DNA of 64,000 nucleotides from contig JAEEGQ010000075.1 in assembly GCA_016280395.1 (NCBI GenBank), positions 1 to 64,000 of the forward strand, in the 5' to 3' direction. The notes under the pieces are model-generated. The model saw only the letters and a list, made by a program, of their open reading frames with translations. It was not told the origin of the DNA and made no database searches. Every line of letters starts with the position of its first letter. Position 1 is the stretch's first letter. This document shows, piece after piece, positions 60,065 to 64,000 of this stretch. Position numbers and translations under genes: made by a program. Source of the DNA: Lachnospiraceae bacterium. Lineage in GTDB: Bacteria; Bacillota; Clostridia; Lachnospirales; Lachnospiraceae.

Positions 60065-60929
60065 ACGGCGTATACCAGATGACGGGCCTTATGCCGACAG
60101 TATCCATATCCACGCCTACGCCCTCTTTATAAATGCTTCCGTCCTGCAGAACATACATTGCGCGTTTCTGGTTGGCTCCGGGAGAACGGAGCCACCACCA
60201 GCCGTTCTTTGAAGAGATGGACGCAGGCTGCGCCTTTGCGTACTCTGTAAGATGCCCTTTTCTCCATGCCTTGTCCGTAAGAAGCTTTTCTGCTTCTTCA
60301 AGGCTTAAGATGAACACCTTGTCCTCGGTATCCTTGCCGCCGCTTGTTCCGGCATTTGTGTTGTCGGCCGTCACAATAACCGTCGTAGCGATACGGTCAA
60401 GCTCCGCTTCGGAAAAAACGGCCTCCGCAAAATAGTTGTTGAGCCATGTACGCAGAGCGCTCCCCTCCCATGTGAGGTTTCCGTACTTTCCGTATTTTCC
60501 GATATCAAGCTCCATCAGGCTTATGAGCATGAGGCTCGAGCCTTTTTTGTCGATAACGATCCATTCTATCGGCTCTTTGCCGTTTGCGGTGTTGTTATCC
60601 TGCTCGTAGGCTCCGAGAACAACCGTATCTCCAACCTTTGCGTCTTTAAGAGCAGCTGCGCCGCCCTGCCCGCCGGGCTCATTTGTGGGCGCGTTTGTCG
60701 GCTCGTTGTCGACGGGCTTTGAAGTGGGTGTAGGATCGTTCTGTCCGAAAGGATCCTTCTGTCCGAAGGGATCCTTGTTGTTGTTGCCGTCATCGGGTGT
60801 GGGTGTCGGCGAATCCGCGGAAGTAGGTTTCTTCTTTGAGCTTCCGCTGTCGCGCGGTTCGGTATCGCCGCAGGAAACGGCAAAGATCAGAACTAACAGA
60901 CATAAAGCTGTGATAATTATTTTTTTCAT
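60063..60929 (-). CDS. DUF6273-type lipoprotein
   Basis: 288 residues. Lipobox FAVSC (Cys20), a long low-complexity Ser/Pro/Asn linker with a DPFGQ repeat (about 25-90), and a domain with VGDTVVLGAYEQDN, PIEWIVIDKKGSSLMLIS, SALRTWLNNYFAEAVFSEAE, WWWLRSPG and GIRPVIW. This set is typical of DUF6273 in Clostridia surface proteins, related to FGE-like or fimbrial domains; function unknown. It follows the cyclic-di-GMP genes after 30 bp. Confidence 0.85.
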   Translation of the reverse strand: MKKIIITALCLLVLIFAVSCGDTEPRDSGSSKKKPTSADSPTPTPDDGNNNKDPFGQKDPFGQNDPTPTSKPVDNEPTNAPTNEPGGQGGAAALKDAKVGDTVVLGAYEQDNNTANGKEPIEWIVIDKKGSSLMLISLMELDIGKYGKYGNLTWEGSALRTWLNNYFAEAVFSEAELDRIATTVIVTADNTNAGTSGGKDTEDKVFILSLEEAEKLLTDKAWRKGHLTEYAKAQPASISSKNGWWWLRSPGANQKRAMYVLQDGSIYKEGVGVDMDTVGIRPVIWYTP

Positions 60930-60959
60930 AAACTCCTCCGTGTGCTTTTAAGCAGGCAT

Positions 60960-62684
60960 TCAGTTATTTTCCCACTTAAGTCCCTTATTCCTTGTAAACA
61001 TCCTGCTTTCTTCCATGGGCATCGGTTTTCCGAAATAGTAGCCCTGTGCCCTTATGCACCCTGCAGACTTTAGGAATTCATAGTGTTTCTCGCTCTCAAC
61101 GCCCTCACAGAGCGGCGCAAGCCCCATGGCATTCGAGCCCTCAAAGATGTACTTCATGAGCATTGCGGTCCTTGGGTTATGATCGAAGCAGCGCAGGAAT
61201 ATCAGATCGAGCTTTATAACATCAAAATCGTAATTCGCTATGGTATTAAGCGACGAATAACCGCTCCCGAAGTCGTCAAGCCAAATCTTATATCCCAGCT
61301 CATGCATCTTTTCGCATTCGCTCTTTATATAGCTCACATTGTCGTTAAGGGCCGATTCCGTGATCTCAAGATCGATCATATTCCTCGGAACGCCGTATTT
61401 TTCGCGCGTCTCTTCAATAGCCCCGAAAATATCGCATATCTCAAAGTCAAGCCTCGAGATATTGACCGATACGGGCACAAGCGGTTCCCCTGCCGCCTCG
61501 AGCTTCTTATAATCCTCGCAAACCTTCCGGATCACGTATTTATCTACAAGATGGATAAGATGGAACTCCTCGAGCGTCTCTATGAAATCAGCCGGAGAAA
61601 GCATTCCGAATTTCGGATCTATCCAGCGCACAAGCGCCTCGTAGCCGCATATCTCGCCTGTCTTCACTCTGATCACAGGCTGGTAGAATACCTTTATATG
61701 CTCGCCTTCCACCGCCTCATCAACATGGTCCACAACGTACTGCTGGCGTCTTAACTTATCCCTTATCATTTCGTCGTAAACACAGTAATAAACGTCATGA
61801 CGCCTCTTTATGCTGTTGCAGGCAAGACGCGCATGGTCGCACGCAAGCCCGAGCTCCGACATGCGGTCGTCAAAATAATAGATACCTGCTTTGAGCCTGA
61901 CGCGCTTGTTAACATCATTGTTGCCGAGCATCCGCTTGTAGAGTTTTTCAACATTTGAGATGATATCCTCTTTTTCACCGATGGCACAAACAAAGAAATG
62001 ATCGTCCGAAAACCTTGAGCAGACAGAGCCCCTGAAGACATCCTCGAGATTCCTTGCCATTTCCGCAAGCAGCTCATCTCCTGCCTTGAAGCCGTGCCTT
62101 TCGTTGTAAAGCTTGAAATTGGTTATATCGAAATGCAGGATCGACACCTGGTTCCTGCGCCCGTCGGGGGACAGGAGCAGCAGCTGCACCCTGTGATAGA
62201 AAAATGGCATGTTAAAGAGACCCGTAAGAGGATCCGTCTGGTGATCCACAGAGAGTATCTCGGCCTCGGCATAGGAATTCCTGTTATTGTTCAGGTATTC
62301 GTTCCTGTCCACATCCACGATAAATACGTAAAAGTACGACGTATCCTCGGAAAAATGGAGCAGATGCCCGAAATCCTCGACATAGCGCACATCCCCGTTC
62401 TTTGTTATTATGCGGTAGCGCACATAATCATGGCGCTTTTCGCTGAAAACGGTCTGCGCCTTGATCTGGTTCTCGATCTTCGGAAGGTCGTCCGGATGCA
62501 CCATCCCTTTGAACGAACCGCCTATATGCTCGCAAAAATCCCTGTAATCCTCGCAGCCGTAGAGCCTTACGACATTTGGATCCGCAAAGAGCATCTTTTC
62601 ATCATCATCAGCTGAATAAACAAAAAACCCGCCCGGCAGCCCTTCCGGGATAACACCGTTTTTCCTGGTCCCTGAATTGTTCAT
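60960..62684 (-). CDS. PAS-GGDEF-EAL protein, likely cyclic-di-GMP phosphodiesterase
   Basis: 574 residues from ATG 62684, which follows AGGAGG; an upstream in-frame ATG is ignored. PAS domain (about 15-130), GGDEF domain (about 150-290) whose active motif is degenerate (SRFSDDHFFVC), and EAL domain (about 310-560) with YEALVRW, DLEITESAL, WLDDFGSGYSSL and LCEGVES intact. It should break down c-di-GMP, with PAS and the dead GGDEF as regulators. No membrane segment is seen. Confidence 0.9.
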   Translation of the reverse strand: MNNSGTRKNGVIPEGLPGGFFVYSADDDEKMLFADPNVVRLYGCEDYRDFCEHIGGSFKGMVHPDDLPKIENQIKAQTVFSEKRHDYVRYRIITKNGDVRYVEDFGHLLHFSEDTSYFYVFIVDVDRNEYLNNNRNSYAEAEILSVDHQTDPLTGLFNMPFFYHRVQLLLLSPDGRRNQVSILHFDITNFKLYNERHGFKAGDELLAEMARNLEDVFRGSVCSRFSDDHFFVCAIGEKEDIISNVEKLYKRMLGNNDVNKRVRLKAGIYYFDDRMSELGLACDHARLACNSIKRRHDVYYCVYDEMIRDKLRRQQYVVDHVDEAVEGEHIKVFYQPVIRVKTGEICGYEALVRWIDPKFGMLSPADFIETLEEFHLIHLVDKYVIRKVCEDYKKLEAAGEPLVPVSVNISRLDFEICDIFGAIEETREKYGVPRNMIDLEITESALNDNVSYIKSECEKMHELGYKIWLDDFGSGYSSLNTIANYDFDVIKLDLIFLRCFDHNPRTAMLMKYIFEGSNAMGLAPLCEGVESEKHYEFLKSAGCIRAQGYYFGKPMPMEESRMFTRNKGLKWENN

Positions 62685-62780
62685 GATCGCCTCCTGTGTT
62701 GAACATGAAATGCAAAGCACCGCTGATGATCCGCAGAGGTGTTTTCGTTACCCGCAGGTCCTTGTTTTGCCGGCCGGACC

Positions 62781-64000
62781 TCAGATCTTCCAGTTGTTCC
62801 TTCCCGCTTCCTTAGCCCTGTAAAGAGCTGCATCGGCACGGGAAAGCGTACTTTTTGCGTCCTCGTCGGACTCATCAAAATATGCAAAGCCCATAGAAGC
62901 AGTTATCCTCACATCTTCCGGCAGTTCCGGGAGTTTTATCGCCCGGACGGAGGAAAGTATCCTGTCGCCCGCTTCAGGCTGGAATCTTGCGGGAATATTG
63001 CGGAGTATCACTATGAACTCGTCTCCGCCCCAGCGTATCACGGAGTCGTTTGAACGCGTGCTCTTCTTTACCGCTTCCGTAAAGGCCCTTAGCACCTTGT
63101 CGCCCACATCATGTCCGTAGCCGTCGTTAAACTGCTTGAAATAGTCAATATCCGCGATGAGGAGCAGCGTATCCTTATGCCCCGCTTTATAGTCCGCATA
63201 TGCGTCCGCAAGCGCTTTTTCGCCAAAAAGTCTCGAGCCGGCGCCGGTGAGCGGATCCATATTAAGCTTGTTGCTGAGCTCCCTGTTCTTGGTCTCGTAG
63301 ATCCCAAGATGAGCCCTTCTGTATACATAAAGAGCTATCATCAGGAAACCGATCCAGATAGTTACGGCCACGATCATGATGACGTTATGATAAATGCCGA
63401 ACGTGTTCCTTGCCCTTGTCTGATAAGTATTGATGCTGTCAAGGTTCACTCCCATGCAGACTATCCAGTTAAAACGCTTGTAAAGGCAGGAGTATGTCAC
63501 CTTCTCGGTAACTTCGTCCGAATCAATCTTTTTGAATGCGTAATTAAGATACACCCATCCGTTTTCCTTTACGCCGTTAAGCTCCTCCTCATAGGCCTTC
63601 ATGCCCATCTCGTTGACAGTATTTGTTGACAGCGCCTGCCCTTCGGTGTCTTTTAAGTTCGGGTGTATGAGCCTTGTGGCGTAACCGTCGCCGCCGTTAA
63701 AATCAAGGACCTTGTTTACCCACATATAGGTGCCGTCGGAAAACTTCTGGTTATAGATAAAGCTGCGGAGCATCTGTTCTGCTTTATGTTCAAGCAGCAT
63801 CTCCTTAGAAAAACCGCTCGGCCCCTCTGTTGTCTTGTCGATACCGTCCACATACTCGTCAATGTAGGCTATCGTGCTGTCCACCGTCTCCTGCAGCATG
63901 GTCTTTTTGAGAGTCAGCATGGATTCGTAGGTTATCCTTGCACTTATGGCGGATATGGCTTTTGAAAACATCGTGATGAAGATCACAGAGATGATGATGC
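62781..64000 (-). CDS. Cache-domain diguanylate cyclase (5' end beyond the window)
   Basis: At least 406 residues; the frame stays open to the window edge, so the N-terminus is partial. An N-terminal membrane helix, an extracytoplasmic Cache-like domain (DGTYMWVNKVLDFN, GWVYLNYAFKKIDSDEVTEKVTY split; CMGVNLDSI), a second membrane helix (about residues 210-230) and a GGDEF domain with intact RWGGDEF and the downstream AALYRAKEAGRNNW end. It should make c-di-GMP in response to an outside ligand. It precedes the EAL gene on the same strand. Confidence 0.9.
   Translation of the reverse strand, partial: IIISVIFITMFSKAISAISARITYESMLTLKKTMLQETVDSTIAYIDEYVDGIDKTTEGPSGFSKEMLLEHKAEQMLRSFIYNQKFSDGTYMWVNKVLDFNGGDGYATRLIHPNLKDTEGQALSTNTVNEMGMKAYEEELNGVKENGWVYLNYAFKKIDSDEVTEKVTYSCLYKRFNWIVCMGVNLDSINTYQTRARNTFGIYHNVIMIVAVTIWIGFLMIALYVYRRAHLGIYETKNRELSNKLNMDPLTGAGSRLFGEKALADAYADYKAGHKDTLLLIADIDYFKQFNDGYGHDVGDKVLRAFTEAVKKSTRSNDSVIRWGGDEFIVILRNIPARFQPEAGDRILSSVRAIKLPELPEDVRITASMGFAYFDESDEDAKSTLSRADAALYRAKEAGRNNWKI

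Overview
The window looks like chromosomal DNA from an anaerobic, low-to-mid GC Clostridia, most likely a member of the Lachnospiraceae. The reasons are the gene order uvrC-hprK-glucokinase-murB-whiA-crh, a six-gene Rnf complex, a trimeric NADH-linked [FeFe] hydrogenase, and Thr/Pro-rich linkers after lipoprotein cysteines. No phage, plasmid, transposase or integrase genes were seen. Most genes are on the minus strand.

Layout. 0-4.3 kb: a tRNA-Ser(UGA), then a heterodimeric ABC multidrug-type exporter read leftwards from a strong promoter, through a 26-codon leader ORF and an intrinsic terminator. 4.4-22.9 kb: one dense run of minus-strand genes: dnaE, pfkA, rnfCDGEAB, tex, tsaE, tsaB, rimI, rnz, tsaD, ispD and three membrane or exported proteins. 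23-36.3 kb: a carbohydrate island on the plus strand behind a divergent LacI regulator. It holds a two-domain acyltransferase, two sugar ABC permeases, a large binding lipoprotein, a 1251-residue membrane-anchored surface protein with a glycosidase-like barrel, a Gfo/Idh/MocA oxidoreductase and a NahK-like sugar kinase. The island lies between crh/whiA and dnaE, genes I remember as adjacent in related genomes. 36.3-46.9 kb: crh, a short whiA, murB, glucokinase, hprK, uvrC, ftsH, a DUF1846 protein and a glycosyltransferase. 46.9-52.8 kb: an AEC transporter and a nitrate/sulfonate-type ABC transporter with a Crp/Fnr-type regulator. Two arrays of non-coding tandem repeats lie here: 67 bp x 3.5 upstream of the AEC gene, and about 64 bp x 11 inside the ABC operon. 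53-57.2 kb: the hydrogenase genes hydC-hydB-hydA, ending in a double terminator with palindromes. 57.4-64 kb: accessory exported proteins (a PrcB-like lipoprotein, a serpin, a DUF6273 lipoprotein) and two cyclic-di-GMP proteins. The last one runs off the window.

How the parts fit. Rnf couples reduced ferredoxin to NAD+ and an ion gradient. The HydABC-type hydrogenase links NADH and ferredoxin to H2. Together with phosphofructokinase they suggest a sugar fermenter that balances electrons through ferredoxin and hydrogen. HprK, Crh (with no active-site His) and a glucokinase form the carbon-catabolite control set and sit beside a sugar-import island. That island has its own repressor and clear operator-like sites but no ATPase gene, so it probably shares an ATPase encoded elsewhere.

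Most noteworthy: the leader-peptide attenuator upstream of the ABC exporter, where a possible antiterminator pairing can be drawn; the 11-copy hairpin array inside an ABC operon; the WhiA lacking most of its N-terminal domain, with rapZ absent beside it; the carbohydrate island; and a serpin with a readable reactive loop.
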